Below, one piece after another: positions 15,601-24,204 of a DNA stretch of 64,000 nt. Position numbers and translations under genes: made by a program. This stretch comes from Halomicrobium urmianum (lineage in GTDB: Archaea; Halobacteriota; Halobacteria; Halobacteriales; Haloarculaceae): contig NZ_CP084090.1 in NCBI RefSeq assembly GCF_020217425.1, positions 1,178,001 through 1,242,000 on the forward strand, in the 5' to 3' direction. The notes below the pieces were generated by a model. The model was not told the origin of the DNA, searched no databases, and worked only from the letters and a program-made list of their open reading frames with translations. Positions within the stretch are counted from its first letter, which is position 1. The number at the start of each line of letters is the position of its first letter.

Positions 15601-18225
15601 TTACTCGTCGGTCTCGGTGGGCAGTTCGACGGTCAGCTCGTGGGTGCCGGGGCCGAGCGTCTTCGTCGTCGAGTCGATCAGCTCCTGCTGGTCCGCCATC
15701 TCGCGGCTCCAGCCGGCGTCGGGCTTGTCGTAGCTGACCATCGAGACGGTCAGTTCACAGCCTTCTTCGACGGTGACGGTGACCGAGGCGGTGTCGCCGT
15801 CGACTTCCATGGTCTCGTCGGCGACGCACTCGCTCGTGTCGCTGTCGAGCGTCGAGGGGCGACCTCGGCGGGTCACCGGATCCTCGGTGCTGCCGTGCAT
15901 GTGCTGGATGAGCCGCGCCTGATCGCTGTAGAAGTTGTCGCTGTCGGCGGGGCCCAGCTCCTCGAGCGGTTCGCCGCGAACGAGGTCGACCTGGTAGTAC
16001 CGGGCGTCGTCACCGTCGTCCTGCTTGGCCTCGACGGTGAGCGTGTCCGTCACGGAGTCGTTGTCCGTGAACACGCCGTAGGCGTACTCGCCGGGTGCCA
16101 GGCTACCGGTGTCGACGTCCTCCGCGGTGATGGTCGTCGACTCGCCGGCGTCGAGGGCGACCTCGCGCGTCCGGACGGTCTCGTCGTCGCTCAGTTCGCC
16201 GTCGGCGTCAGCGCGGAGTGCGACCGTCTGCGTGCCGTCGGTCTCGCCGGTGTTGGTGACCGTGACCGAGGCGTCGATCTTCTCACCGCGGGTGACGGTG
16301 TCCGGCGCCGTCAGGTCGGACACCTCGAAGGTGGCTGCGCCGGGTTCGGGCTCGGGCTTCTTCTTCGCGCCGGTGACCACGATCGTACCGGTCGCGGAGT
16401 CGTTGGCCGTGAACACGCCGTAGCGGTACTTGCCCGGTTTCAGGCCGCTGGTGTCGACGTCCTCGGCCGTGATGGTCGTCGATTCCCCGGCGTCGAGCGA
16501 CACGTCCCAGGTCCGGAGCGGGTCGTCGCCCGTCAGGTCGCCGTCGCTGACGTGGGCGGCCCGGAGCTCGACGGCCTGGGTGCCGCTCTCGTCGCCGACG
16601 TTGGCGATCGTCACGGAGGCGTCGAACGCCTCGCCTTTGGCGACTTTATCCGGCGCCGTCAGGTCGGACACCTCGAAGGTGGCAGCGCCGGGTTCGGGCT
16701 CGGGTTCCGGTTCGGGCTCCGATTCATCGCTGGTGATGGTGATCGCACCCGTCGCGGAGTCGTTGGCCGTGAACACGCCGTAGGTGTACTCGCCGGGTTC
16801 CAGGTCGCTGGTGTTCACGTCCTCCGCGGAGATGGTCGTCGACTCGCCGGCGTCGAGGGCAATCTCGCGCGTCCGGACGGTCTCGTCGTCGCTCAGTTCG
16901 CCGTCGCCGTCGGCGTCGACGCGGAGCCCGACGGTCTGGGTGCCGTTCTCGTCACCGGCGTTGGAGACGGTGACGGAGGCGTCGAAGGACTCGCTCTGAG
17001 CGACGCTATCCGGTGCGGTCAGACCGGATACCTCGAAGGTGGCCGGATCGGGCTTCGGGTCGGGGTCAGGGTCGCCCTCGGTGACCGTGACCACGCCCGT
17101 TGCCGAGTCGTTAGCCGTGAACACGCCGTAGGCGTACTCGCCGGGCGCCAGCGTGCTCGTGTTGCGGTCCTGGAACGTGACCGTCGTCGATTCGTTGGCG
17201 TCGAGGGCGACCTCCGTCGCGCCGGCGACCTCGTTCTCCGAGAGCTGGCCGTCGCCGTTCACGTCGAACAGGAGCGCGACCGTCTGGGTGCCGTTGGTCT
17301 CGCCCGTGTTGGTCACGTCGGCGGAGACGTCGATCAGGTCGCCCTGGGTCACGTTGGCCGGCGCGGTGAGGTTCGACGCCTCGAAGGTCGCCGCGTCCGG
17401 TTCGGGCTCCGATTCGCCCTCGGTGACGTTGATCACGCCCGTCGTCGAGTCGTTGGCCGTGATCACGGCGTAGACGTACGTGCCGGGCGCCAGGTCGGTC
17501 GTGCCGAAGCCGGCGAGGTCGACCGACGCCGACGCGCCGGCGTCGAGGGTCACGTTCTCGGCGCCGAGCGTCTCGTTCTCCTCGAGCGTCGCGTCCCGGT
17601 CGGCGTCCAGCCGGAACTCCACCGTCTGGGTGTCCGACTGGCCGCCCGCGTTGGTGATCTCCGCGGACGCGTCGACGGTGTCGTCGCGCGTGACGTTGCC
17701 GGGCACGTCGACGCCAGAGACACGGAAGTCAGGTGACGTCGACTCCGTCGGCTCGCCCTCGACGGTGATCGTCGTCGCGGCGGTTTCGTTGACGAACCCG
17801 CCGCTGCTGGGATCGATCACCGAGCCGGTCGCGTCGACCGCGTACTCGCCGGGGGCGGCGTCGGCGGGCACCTGCACCTCGTAGGTCACCTCGTGCGTGC
17901 CCGCGCCGAGCCAGATGACCTCGAGGACGTTCGCCGTCCCGATGGGCGGCTTCGGACTCCCGCCCGACGAGTAGTCAGCGATCGACCCGGACCAGTTTCC
18001 GGGCAACTGTACCGAGGCGCGCGGCGCACTCGCGTTCGTCGCCTCCATCGTCGTCGTCAGCGTGACGTTCTCTCCGGGCGCCGCCGTCACCGCCGTCTCC
18101 GACTGCGACACCGAGAGGTTCTCTGGCGCGGCCATTCCGACCGGCGCGAGGACCGACAGGACGACGGCGACCGCCATCCCGACCGCCGCGACCTTCGTGA
18201 ATCGTGCTCTGGAATCCCGCATCAT
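15601..18225 (-). CDS. Large secreted protein with five CARDB-like repeats
   Basis: 874 aa. A Sec signal peptide (VAAVGMAVAVVLSVLAPVGMAA, about 12-33) is followed by a first Ig-like domain (about 35-155). Five tandem repeats of about 115 residues come next, each starting like ATFEVSDLTAPD and closing with LAPGEYAYGVFTANDSATG; the second half of each carries DADGDGELSDDETVRTRE, an EF-hand-like acidic loop. Linkers are runs of Glu-Pro. The repeats match the CARDB/Ig-like fold of adhesive surface proteins. The C-terminal 150 residues are a separate Cys-containing domain (SECVADETMEVDGD, VEEGCELTVSMVS). No C-terminal membrane anchor is seen. Probably an adhesin or matrix protein; repeat near-identity suggests recent internal duplication. 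Confidence 0.78.
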   Translation of the reverse strand: MMRDSRARFTKVAAVGMAVAVVLSVLAPVGMAAPENLSVSQSETAVTAAPGENVTLTTTMEATNASAPRASVQLPGNWSGSIADYSSGGSPKPPIGTANVLEVIWLGAGTHEVTYEVQVPADAAPGEYAVDATGSVIDPSSGGFVNETAATTITVEGEPTESTSPDFRVSGVDVPGNVTRDDTVDASAEITNAGGQSDTQTVEFRLDADRDATLEENETLGAENVTLDAGASASVDLAGFGTTDLAPGTYVYAVITANDSTTGVINVTEGESEPEPDAATFEASNLTAPANVTQGDLIDVSADVTNTGETNGTQTVALLFDVNGDGQLSENEVAGATEVALDANESTTVTFQDRNTSTLAPGEYAYGVFTANDSATGVVTVTEGDPDPDPKPDPATFEVSGLTAPDSVAQSESFDASVTVSNAGDENGTQTVGLRVDADGDGELSDDETVRTREIALDAGESTTISAEDVNTSDLEPGEYTYGVFTANDSATGAITITSDESEPEPEPEPEPGAATFEVSDLTAPDKVAKGEAFDASVTIANVGDESGTQAVELRAAHVSDGDLTGDDPLRTWDVSLDAGESTTITAEDVDTSGLKPGKYRYGVFTANDSATGTIVVTGAKKKPEPEPGAATFEVSDLTAPDTVTRGEKIDASVTVTNTGETDGTQTVALRADADGELSDDETVRTREVALDAGESTTITAEDVDTGSLAPGEYAYGVFTDNDSVTDTLTVEAKQDDGDDARYYQVDLVRGEPLEELGPADSDNFYSDQARLIQHMHGSTEDPVTRRGRPSTLDSDTSECVADETMEVDGDTASVTVTVEEGCELTVSMVSYDKPDAGWSREMADQQELIDSTTKTLGPGTHELTVELPTETDE

Positions 18226-18687
18226 CGGTTCCGGTTACTCACTCCCGTCCAGCTCGGTCCGGTGCCCGACCGAGCGGCGTCTATTCCGTCTGTATTCCGT
18301 ACGGATCGGTTTTGTATTCATGCCGTACACGCTGGAAGAGGAGCAACCAACTCTTGGTAATCGGCTCTGTGCGGTCCGATAGTCCGAGTATGACGATTCG
18401 TAGTGACTAGCTGACTGTCGTGATACGGGTCGCTGGATACGTCAGGCGAAATGTTATGGCAACCAACTAGCTGCAATATGTGGATATCTGAGACGGAAGC
18501 AGCAGAGAAACGTCGGCGAGATAGAACTGATCGACATCTCGGCAGTAGCGAACTGACGACGCGGCGCCGGTCCGTCGGACGGGTTCGGGAGGGGCAACTC
18601 GCCGCATCACCGCGCTCGAGGACCGGGTGCGAACCGGGCGCGGCGATCACGGCCGACCAACTGGATCGGTCGGCCGTTCGCCGGTCG
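18226..18687. other. Non-coding stretch
   Basis: 462 bp between the starts/ends of two minus-strand genes. It holds moderately AT-rich DNA around 18300-18530, probably including the promoter of the CARDB-like gene (which starts at 18225). I see no domain-bearing frame and no strong inverted repeat. Confidence 0.4.
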
Positions 18688-19875
18688 TCAGCTGCAGTCG
18701 CCGACGACGCTGAGGAAGAACGAGCCGAAGAAGGCCTGCATCCCGACGACCAGTGCGGTGAACGCGACCATCGACCCCAGCGTGAACGAGAGGTTGCCGA
18801 AGCCGCTGGCTGCCCACGTCCAGACGAGATAGCCGGCCTGGACCGCACCGAGCGCGAACACGACGATGCCGAGCGTCGCGTTCTCGACGATCCAGTTCGT
18901 CAGCGCGTCGTTCGGCCGCTGGATGGGGTCCGTGCCGACGGTGGCGAACACGCCCAGCGAGAACGCCTGCAGCCCGGCGATCAGGAACAGGCTCCCCGCT
19001 ATCATCGAGTGGACCCCGAAGTTCACCCCGTTGATCGGGACGCCTCCGTAGGCCAGTCCCATGACCACGGTGCCGAACAGCCCCAGCAGGAGCCCCGGAG
19101 CGGAAAAGAGGTAGCCCGGCGCGTTGACGAGCATGAACCGGACGTGGCGCCAGCCGTCGCTGAAGCTGTCCAGCGTCTCCTCGCCCTCGCGCTCGTGATA
19201 GACGATCGGGACTTCCCGGATGTCCAGTTCCTTCGCGCCGGCGTCCATGATCGTCTCGCTGGCGAACTCCATGCCCGTCGTCTCCAGGCCCAGCGTCACC
19301 AGGGCTTCCCGTGAGAACACGCGGAAGCCGCTGTGGGCGTCGCTGACGCCGGCGTCGTAGAACGTGTTCAGGAACCGCGTCAGCAGCGGGTTCCCGACGT
19401 ACTGGTGCAGCGGCGGCATCGCGCCGGAACAGATCTCGCCGTCCAGCCGGCTCCCCATACAGATGTCCGCGTCCCCTTCGCGGACCGGCTCCAGGAGCCG
19501 CGGGATCCCCTCGAAGTCGTAGGTGGTGTCGGCGTCGCCCATGACGATGAACTCCCCGCGAGTTCGCTCGAAGGCGTAGCGGTAGGCGTAGCCGGGTTCG
19601 TCCGGCGTGACGACGATCGCTCCCAGTTCCTCGGCCAGTTCGGGCGTCCGATCGGTCGAGCTGTCGGAGACGACGATCTCCGTGGGCACTTCGAGCTCGT
19701 CGACGGCGGTCTTGATCCAGTCGATGCACTCGACGATGCCCTCCTCCTCGTTGAGCGTCGGCATCACGACGCTCAACACCGGCGTGACCTCGCTGCCCTC
19801 GCCGACGATGTACTCGTCGGCCGACGCCTCCCGCTGCAGCGACGGCGCGTGCCCGGAGTCGACTGTCTGGCTCAC
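18688..19875 (-). CDS. Membrane-bound family 2 glycosyltransferase (dolichyl-phosphate-sugar synthase-like), module copy 1
   Basis: 395 aa from the GTG at 19873-19875, which overlaps the stop of the upstream zinc-ribbon gene as GTGA, pointing to translational coupling; an upstream ATG at 19932 only reads into that gene. The GT-A domain shows LSVVMPTLNEEEGIVECIDW, EIVVSDSSTDRTPELAEE, VMGDADTTYD (DAD at 114-116), SDAHSGFRVFSREAL and GMEFASETIMDA, the pattern of DPM1/DolP-glucose synthases. Four hydrophobic segments follow from about residue 240. It should load a sugar onto dolichyl phosphate for surface glycosylation. It is nearly identical to the product at 21323-22543, differing by a short insertion (ERGATLGT) and scattered substitutions. 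Confidence 0.88.
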   Translation of the reverse strand: MSQTVDSGHAPSLQREASADEYIVGEGSEVTPVLSVVMPTLNEEEGIVECIDWIKTAVDELEVPTEIVVSDSSTDRTPELAEELGAIVVTPDEPGYAYRYAFERTRGEFIVMGDADTTYDFEGIPRLLEPVREGDADICMGSRLDGEICSGAMPPLHQYVGNPLLTRFLNTFYDAGVSDAHSGFRVFSREALVTLGLETTGMEFASETIMDAGAKELDIREVPIVYHEREGEETLDSFSDGWRHVRFMLVNAPGYLFSAPGLLLGLFGTVVMGLAYGGVPINGVNFGVHSMIAGSLFLIAGLQAFSLGVFATVGTDPIQRPNDALTNWIVENATLGIVVFALGAVQAGYLVWTWAASGFGNLSFTLGSMVAFTALVVGMQAFFGSFFLSVVGDCS

Positions 19876-20024
19876 GGTTGCGCCGGTTTCGCGTCCGCTT
19901 CGTTGATCGGCGATTCCCCACGTTCCACACACGCGAACCCGCCGTCCACGGTCTCGACGACCGGCGCGTTACAGTCGGTGCACTTCAGCGCCGAGCCGCG
20001 GACGGGTCTCGGATACCGACCCAT
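19872..20024 (-). CDS. Zinc-ribbon mini-protein, module copy 1, fourth ligand lost
   Basis: 50 aa beginning MGRYPRPVRGSALKC. Its two sister copies carry CxxC...CxxC at residues 15, 18, 32 and 35. Here the last position is Arg (C15, C18, C32, R35: FACVERGESP against ACVECGESP), a single TGT-to-CGT change, so zinc binding may be weakened. The stop codon overlaps the GTG start of the glycosyltransferase gene. The tight coupling suggests the mini-protein acts with that enzyme or sets its translation. Function unknown. Confidence 0.72.
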   Translation of the reverse strand: MGRYPRPVRGSALKCTDCNAPVVETVDGGFACVERGESPINEADAKPAQP

Positions 20025-20631
20025 GCTGTTTATTCATTGATTGATGTGGTATATAGCTACTGGAGCCGACGTTATTTTTTGGCAGGTGAACGGTGCGGAA
20101 AGGTCGAGACACCGGATAGAGCTGCGTTTTCGCAATACGTCGATCGACGCACACGTACACACGTAAATTACAGTTTATGTCCGACGCTTCGTCGAGCGCC
20201 GGGGACGCACTACGAGAGACGCGTTGCCACCGGACGGGTGCCAGTTGCGAACTATCTACGTTCCAGCAAACTCACTATAGATATCATCACATACTAGTTA
20301 ACTGTGTGATAGTAGAGGCCGACTGTTCGGCGAGCCGGCGGGCGACGGGGAGCGTCGCCGCGGCGACCAGCCCGACCGATCGACGGCGTCGGTGACGGCC
20401 GGTGCTCGCTCCGGGCCCGCCGACGCGCTGGCTGGAGGCGACGATGCCGGACGACCCGCCGGCGAGACGGTGATCGACCTCGCCGACCGGCGCCGACCGC
20501 GAGACGATCGCCCTGACAGCGGCCGCTCTGAGGGGCTCCGGCGGAGGAGAACCGGCGGGTGGGAAGAACCGGCGGTCAGCGTTCGAGACGCCCGGCGACG
20601 AGGTCGGCGCGGACCGGCTACGCCAACTCCC
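20025..20631. other. Intergenic stretch between module copy 1 and the DUF5789 gene
   Basis: 607 bp. The left 280 bp are AT-rich (for example tgtggtatatagc near 20045, cgtaaattacagtttatg near 20163) and probably hold the promoter of the zinc-ribbon/glycosyltransferase module. The right 300 bp are GC-rich, without a frame that shows a known domain. Confidence 0.4.
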
Positions 20632-20967
20632 TTACCGATGTATCAGGCCCTGGATCCGGTTGCGGGCGTCGTCGGGGGACTCGTAGGACTCGTCGTCGTC
20701 GGCCTCGGCGAGTACCTCGGCGACGGATGTCGATCCGGACTGCGTCTCGACCTTGCGGTCGCCGTGGGCGTCGATCAGTTCCGCCGCGGTCGTCGGGTAG
20801 TCGAGGCCTTCGAGCGCCTCGTCCAGGTCGCCGAGTCGCTCGCTGGACTCGGCGTCCATCGGTTCCGGTTCGTCGGCGCGGTCGCGCGCTTCCCGCATGT
20901 CCCGCTCGCGCTGGCGTCGCTCCTCGTCGGCCGCCTGTTTGTCTCGGCCCGATTTGTCGTCTGCCAT
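20632..20967 (-). CDS. DUF5789 family protein
   Basis: 111 aa from the ATG at 20965-20967 (MADDKSGRDKQAADEERRQR); 16 further codons upstream are not conserved-looking. The charged N-terminal helix, the ERLGDLDEALEGLDYPTTAA block, AELIDAHGDRKVETQSGST and SVAEVLAEADDDESYESPDD match the haloarchaeal DUF5789 family, small acidic proteins of unknown function. It separates the two zinc-ribbon/glycosyltransferase modules and is not obviously part of them. Confidence 0.75.
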   Translation of the reverse strand: MADDKSGRDKQAADEERRQRERDMREARDRADEPEPMDAESSERLGDLDEALEGLDYPTTAAELIDAHGDRKVETQSGSTSVAEVLAEADDDESYESPDDARNRIQGLIHR

Positions 20968-21042
20968 CCCGCGATGTAGGAGAGCGAAGGGGATAACCCT
21001 GTGGCCGTTACCCACAGTGCCGCCCGGGAGGGAATCGACGCT

Positions 21043-21204
21043 TCAGTCCGCGCTGGACGTCGTCGATCCGACGCTCTTCGCGCTGATCGGCGACTCCCCG
21101 CAGTCCACGCACGCGAACCCGCCGTCCACGGTCTCGACGACCGGCGCGTTACAGTCGATGCACTTCAGCGCGGAGCTACGGGCGGGCCTCGGATAGCGAC
21201 TCAT
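21043..21204 (-). CDS. Orphan zinc-ribbon mini-protein, third paralogue
   Basis: 53 aa beginning MSRYPRPARSSALKC, with all four ligands present (C15, C18, C32, C35; ACVDCGESP). It is closely related to the mini-proteins at 19872-20024 and 22540-22692 over the first 40 residues, but its tail differs (SAKSVGSTTSSAD) and no glycosyltransferase gene follows it; the DUF5789 gene lies downstream instead. It looks like the remnant of a third module that lost its enzyme, or a duplicated free-standing adaptor. An AT-rich promoter-like tract lies at 21205-21250. Confidence 0.7.
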   Translation of the reverse strand: MSRYPRPARSSALKCIDCNAPVVETVDGGFACVDCGESPISAKSVGSTTSSAD

Positions 21205-21322
21205 AGGTATACACTATTCACGGCCCCGACGTGGATATGCTAGACGCCTAATACTTTTCCCGGCGTTCGCCCGGAGACGAGTCGGCGACCGGCGCTGGCC
21301 GAGGACGGTCGCCCCGCGGTTT

Positions 21323-22543
21323 TCACTGCCGGTCGCCGACGACGCTGAGGAAGAACGAGCCGAAGAAGGTCTGCATTCCGACGACCAGCGCGGTGAACGC
21401 GACCATCGACCCCAGCGTGAACGAGAGGTTGCCGAAGCCGCTGGTCACCCACGTCCAGACGAGATAGCCGGCCTGGACCGCACCGAGCGCGAACACGACG
21501 GTGCCGAGCGTCGCGCCGCGCTCCAGCGTCGCGTTCTCGACGATCCAGCTGGTGAGGGCGTCGTCGGGGCGCTGGATGGGGTCCGTGCCGACGGTGGCGA
21601 ACACGCCCAGCGAGAACGCCTGCGGCCCGGCGATCAGGAACAGGCTCCCCGCTATCATCGAGTGGACCCCGAAGTTCACCCCGTTGATCGGGACGCCTCC
21701 GTAGGCCAGTCCCATGACGGCGGCGCCGAACAGCCCCAGCAGGAGCCCCGGAGCGGAAAAGAGGTAGCCCGGCGCGTTGACGAGCATGAACCGGACGTGG
21801 CGCCAGCCGTCGCTGAAGCTGTCCAGCGTCTCCTCGCCCTCGCGCTCGTGGTAGACGATCGGCACCTCCGCTATCTCGAGGCCCTTCGCGCCGGCGTCCA
21901 TGATCATCTCGCTGGCGAACTCCATGCCCGTCGTCTCCAGGTCCAGCGTCTCCAGGGCTTCCCGTGAGAACACGCGGAAGCCGCTGTGGGCGTCGCTGAC
22001 GCCGGCGTCGTAGAACGTGTTCAGGAACCGCGTCAGCAGCGGGTTCCCGACGTACTGGTGCAGCGGCGGCATCGCGCCGTCCCTGACCTCTCCCTCGAGG
22101 CGACTGCCCATGCAGATGTCGGCCTCGCCCTCGCGGACTGGTTCGAGCAGGCGCGGAATCTCCTCGAAGTCGTAGGTGGTGTCGGCGTCGCCCATGACGA
22201 TGAACTCCCCGCGAGTTCGCTCGAAGGCGTAGCGGAAGGCGTAGCCGTAGCCGGGTTCGTCCGGCGTGACGACGATCGCGCCGCGTTCCTCGGCCAGCTC
22301 GGGCGTCCGATCAGTGGAACTGTCGGAGACGACGATCTCCGTGGGCACCTCGAGCTCGCCGACGGCGGTCTTGATCCAGTCGATGCACTCGACGATGCCT
22401 TCCTCCTCGTTGAGCGTCGGCATCACGACGCTCAACACCGGCGTGACCTCGCTGCCCTCACCGACGATGTACTCGTCGGCCGACGCCTCCCGCTGCAGCG
22501 ACGGCGACGGTCCGCTCCCCGAACTGTCGGTCGTCTGGCTCAC
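21323..22543 (-). CDS. Membrane-bound family 2 glycosyltransferase (dolichyl-phosphate-sugar synthase-like), module copy 2
   Basis: 406 aa from the GTG at 22541-22543, which overlaps the zinc-ribbon stop as GTGA exactly as in copy 1. Same order of motifs: VVMPTLNEEEGIVECIDWIK, VVSDSSTDRTPELAEE, VMGDADTTYDFEEIPRL, MGSRLEGEVRDG, SDAHSGFRVFSREALETLDL, then four hydrophobic segments (YLFSAPGLLLGLFGAAVMGL, MIAGSLFLIAGPQAFSLGVF, TVVFALGAVQAGYLVWTW, FTLGSMVAFTALVVGMQTFF). It should synthesise a dolichyl-phosphate sugar at the membrane. The pair of near-identical enzymes may differ in donor sugar or be a recent tandem duplication. Confidence 0.88.
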   Translation of the reverse strand: MSQTTDSSGSGPSPSLQREASADEYIVGEGSEVTPVLSVVMPTLNEEEGIVECIDWIKTAVGELEVPTEIVVSDSSTDRTPELAEERGAIVVTPDEPGYGYAFRYAFERTRGEFIVMGDADTTYDFEEIPRLLEPVREGEADICMGSRLEGEVRDGAMPPLHQYVGNPLLTRFLNTFYDAGVSDAHSGFRVFSREALETLDLETTGMEFASEMIMDAGAKGLEIAEVPIVYHEREGEETLDSFSDGWRHVRFMLVNAPGYLFSAPGLLLGLFGAAVMGLAYGGVPINGVNFGVHSMIAGSLFLIAGPQAFSLGVFATVGTDPIQRPDDALTSWIVENATLERGATLGTVVFALGAVQAGYLVWTWVTSGFGNLSFTLGSMVAFTALVVGMQTFFGSFFLSVVGDRQ

Positions 22544-22692
22544 GGTTGCGCCGGTTCGACGTCTTTTCCGTTGATCGGCGATTCCCCACATTCCACACAC
22601 GCGTACCTACCGTCTACTGTCTCGACGACCGGCGCGTTGCACCCGATGCACTTCAGCGCCGAACTGCGGACAGGTCTCGGATACCGACCCAT
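22540..22692 (-). CDS. Zinc-ribbon mini-protein, module copy 2
   Basis: 50 aa beginning MGRYPRPVRSSALKC. Intact ligand set C15, C18, C32, C35. The stop overlaps the start of the glycosyltransferase (GTGA). A longer frame runs back to 22809, but the ATG at 22692 matches the two paralogues. The region 22830-22870 upstream is very AT-rich (ttatataatatttttgttatat) and probably contains the promoter. Role unknown; coupling to the enzyme gene is conserved between both copies. Confidence 0.75.
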   Translation of the reverse strand: MGRYPRPVRSSALKCIGCNAPVVETVDGRYACVECGESPINGKDVEPAQP

Positions 22693-22968
22693 GTTTGCGT
22701 ATGACCGACGGACCTGACAAATAGCTATCAGACACCCGATCATTTTGCCGATCCTACATGCGCCGTCTGGAGCCTCTGATAGCCGAATTCGCGTAGCTAA
22801 TTCGGACAATATCCTTTCCAGTGTTAAATCTCCGAATAAAGTCCATTATATAATATTTTTGTTATATATTCGGCTGGCGGTCGCGGCCGCTCCGGTCGGG
22901 CCCGTTCCCGAGGCTGCCAGTGGACGGACCCGCGGTTGACGAGGGAAGCGGAGCGGCGGCGGGGCCGC

Positions 22969-24054
22969 TCACTCGTCGTTTACGGAGACGGCCGTTCCCT
23001 CGGCGGCGGAACGGTAGATGCCGTCGATGACGCGCTGGACTGTCAGGCCCTGCTCGACGGTGTTGAGGTCCGGTGCGTCCTCCTCGGCGACGGCGTCGAG
23101 AAAAAGCTTGTCGCTTCCCTCCCAGCCGGTGTGTTCGAGCGACCCCGTGGTGACCTCCGATTCGACGAGGTGATCGACGCCCTCGTGGCCGTCGTCGATC
23201 ATCGCGAGGTCCTCGCCGCCGAGATCCAGTCGCGCACCGCCCTCCGTCCCGCGGACGACGAACTCCTGGGTCTCGGTCTGGTTGGCCGCCCAGGACACCT
23301 CCAGCGAGACCGTCCGGTCGCCGGCGCACTTGATCAGCGCGGTCGCGGAGTCCTCGACGTCGAAGACGGCCTCGTCCATGGCGTCGTACCAGTCCTCCGG
23401 GTCGACGTAGTCCGGATCGGTGCCGAAGTTGTCCCGCGTGACTGCGAGCACCTCCTCGACGCGGGGAAAGCCCATCAGGTACAGTGCCAGGTCGATGGCG
23501 TGGACGCCGATGTCGATGACTGCGCCGCCGCCGGAGAGGTCCTCGTTGGTGAACCACGAACCCACGCCGGGGATGCCCCGCGAGCGGACGTAGTTGGCCT
23601 GGACGTGGGTGATCTCGCCGAAGCGGCCCGCCTCGCGGTAGCCCGTGAAGACCTCGGCGCCGGTCGAGATGCGGTTGTGGAAGTTGACCGCACAGAAGCC
23701 GTCGGAGTCGCGGGCCGCGGCGGCGATGCGTTCAGCGCTCTCCAGGCCGTCGGCGAGCGGCTTCTCGCAGAGGACGTTCAGGTCCCGTTCCAGGGCCGGG
23801 ACGACCGCCTCCTCGTGGAAGGCGTTGGGCGTCGAGACGGCCACGGCGTCCAGGTCCTCCCCGTCGTACATCGCCTCCGGGTCCTCGTAGGTCGTCGCTC
23901 CGAAGGCCTCCGCGAAGTCCTCGCGGGGCCTCTGGGCCACGTCGGCCCCGGCGACGACGTCGTGGCCGAACTCCTCGGCGTTGGTGGCGTGGGTGCTCCC
24001 CATGAATCCGAGACCGACGATACCGAGTCGCACCGGCGCGCTGTCTACGGACAT
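22969..24054 (-). CDS. Gfo/Idh/MocA family NAD(P)-dependent oxidoreductase
   Basis: 361 aa from the ATG at 24054 (MSVDSAPVRLGIVGLGFMGS). The N-terminal Rossmann motif is GLGFMGSTHATN; VCEKPLADG is the conserved EKP motif with the catalytic Lys, and GGGAVIDIGVHAIDLALYLM contains the conserved D-x-G-x-H-x-x-D signature. Such enzymes oxidise or reduce sugar, inositol or related hydroxyl groups. The substrate cannot be set from sequence; sugar or inositol catabolism is plausible. It stands alone; 29 extra codons upstream are rejected because they are basic and unrelated to the family. Confidence 0.9.
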   Translation of the reverse strand: MSVDSAPVRLGIVGLGFMGSTHATNAEEFGHDVVAGADVAQRPREDFAEAFGATTYEDPEAMYDGEDLDAVAVSTPNAFHEEAVVPALERDLNVLCEKPLADGLESAERIAAAARDSDGFCAVNFHNRISTGAEVFTGYREAGRFGEITHVQANYVRSRGIPGVGSWFTNEDLSGGGAVIDIGVHAIDLALYLMGFPRVEEVLAVTRDNFGTDPDYVDPEDWYDAMDEAVFDVEDSATALIKCAGDRTVSLEVSWAANQTETQEFVVRGTEGGARLDLGGEDLAMIDDGHEGVDHLVESEVTTGSLEHTGWEGSDKLFLDAVAEEDAPDLNTVEQGLTVQRVIDGIYRSAAEGTAVSVNDE

Positions 24055-24204
24055 ACCGAAACCAACGTATCGCATTGCCAAAAAGATTGGACGGGACGGT
24101 GGCTCACAGACGGCACCTCCGGCAGCCGCCGAAGGTGGCACGCGGCGATCGGGGAGCGATTTCCCGGCCCCAGTAATTCATAGGAGGGAGGCGAAGGCAC
24201 GCCC

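Noticed and set aside
15640-17736. A 698-codon open frame on the plus strand
   Set aside because: It is the mirror of the CARDB-like gene on the minus strand. The minus frame has a signal peptide, repeats and domain motifs; the plus frame has only Val/Gly/Arg-rich, low-complexity sequence.
22936-24183. 415-codon plus-strand frame
   Set aside because: It is antisense to the Gfo/Idh/MocA oxidoreductase, which has the GxGxxG and EKP motifs; the plus frame has none.
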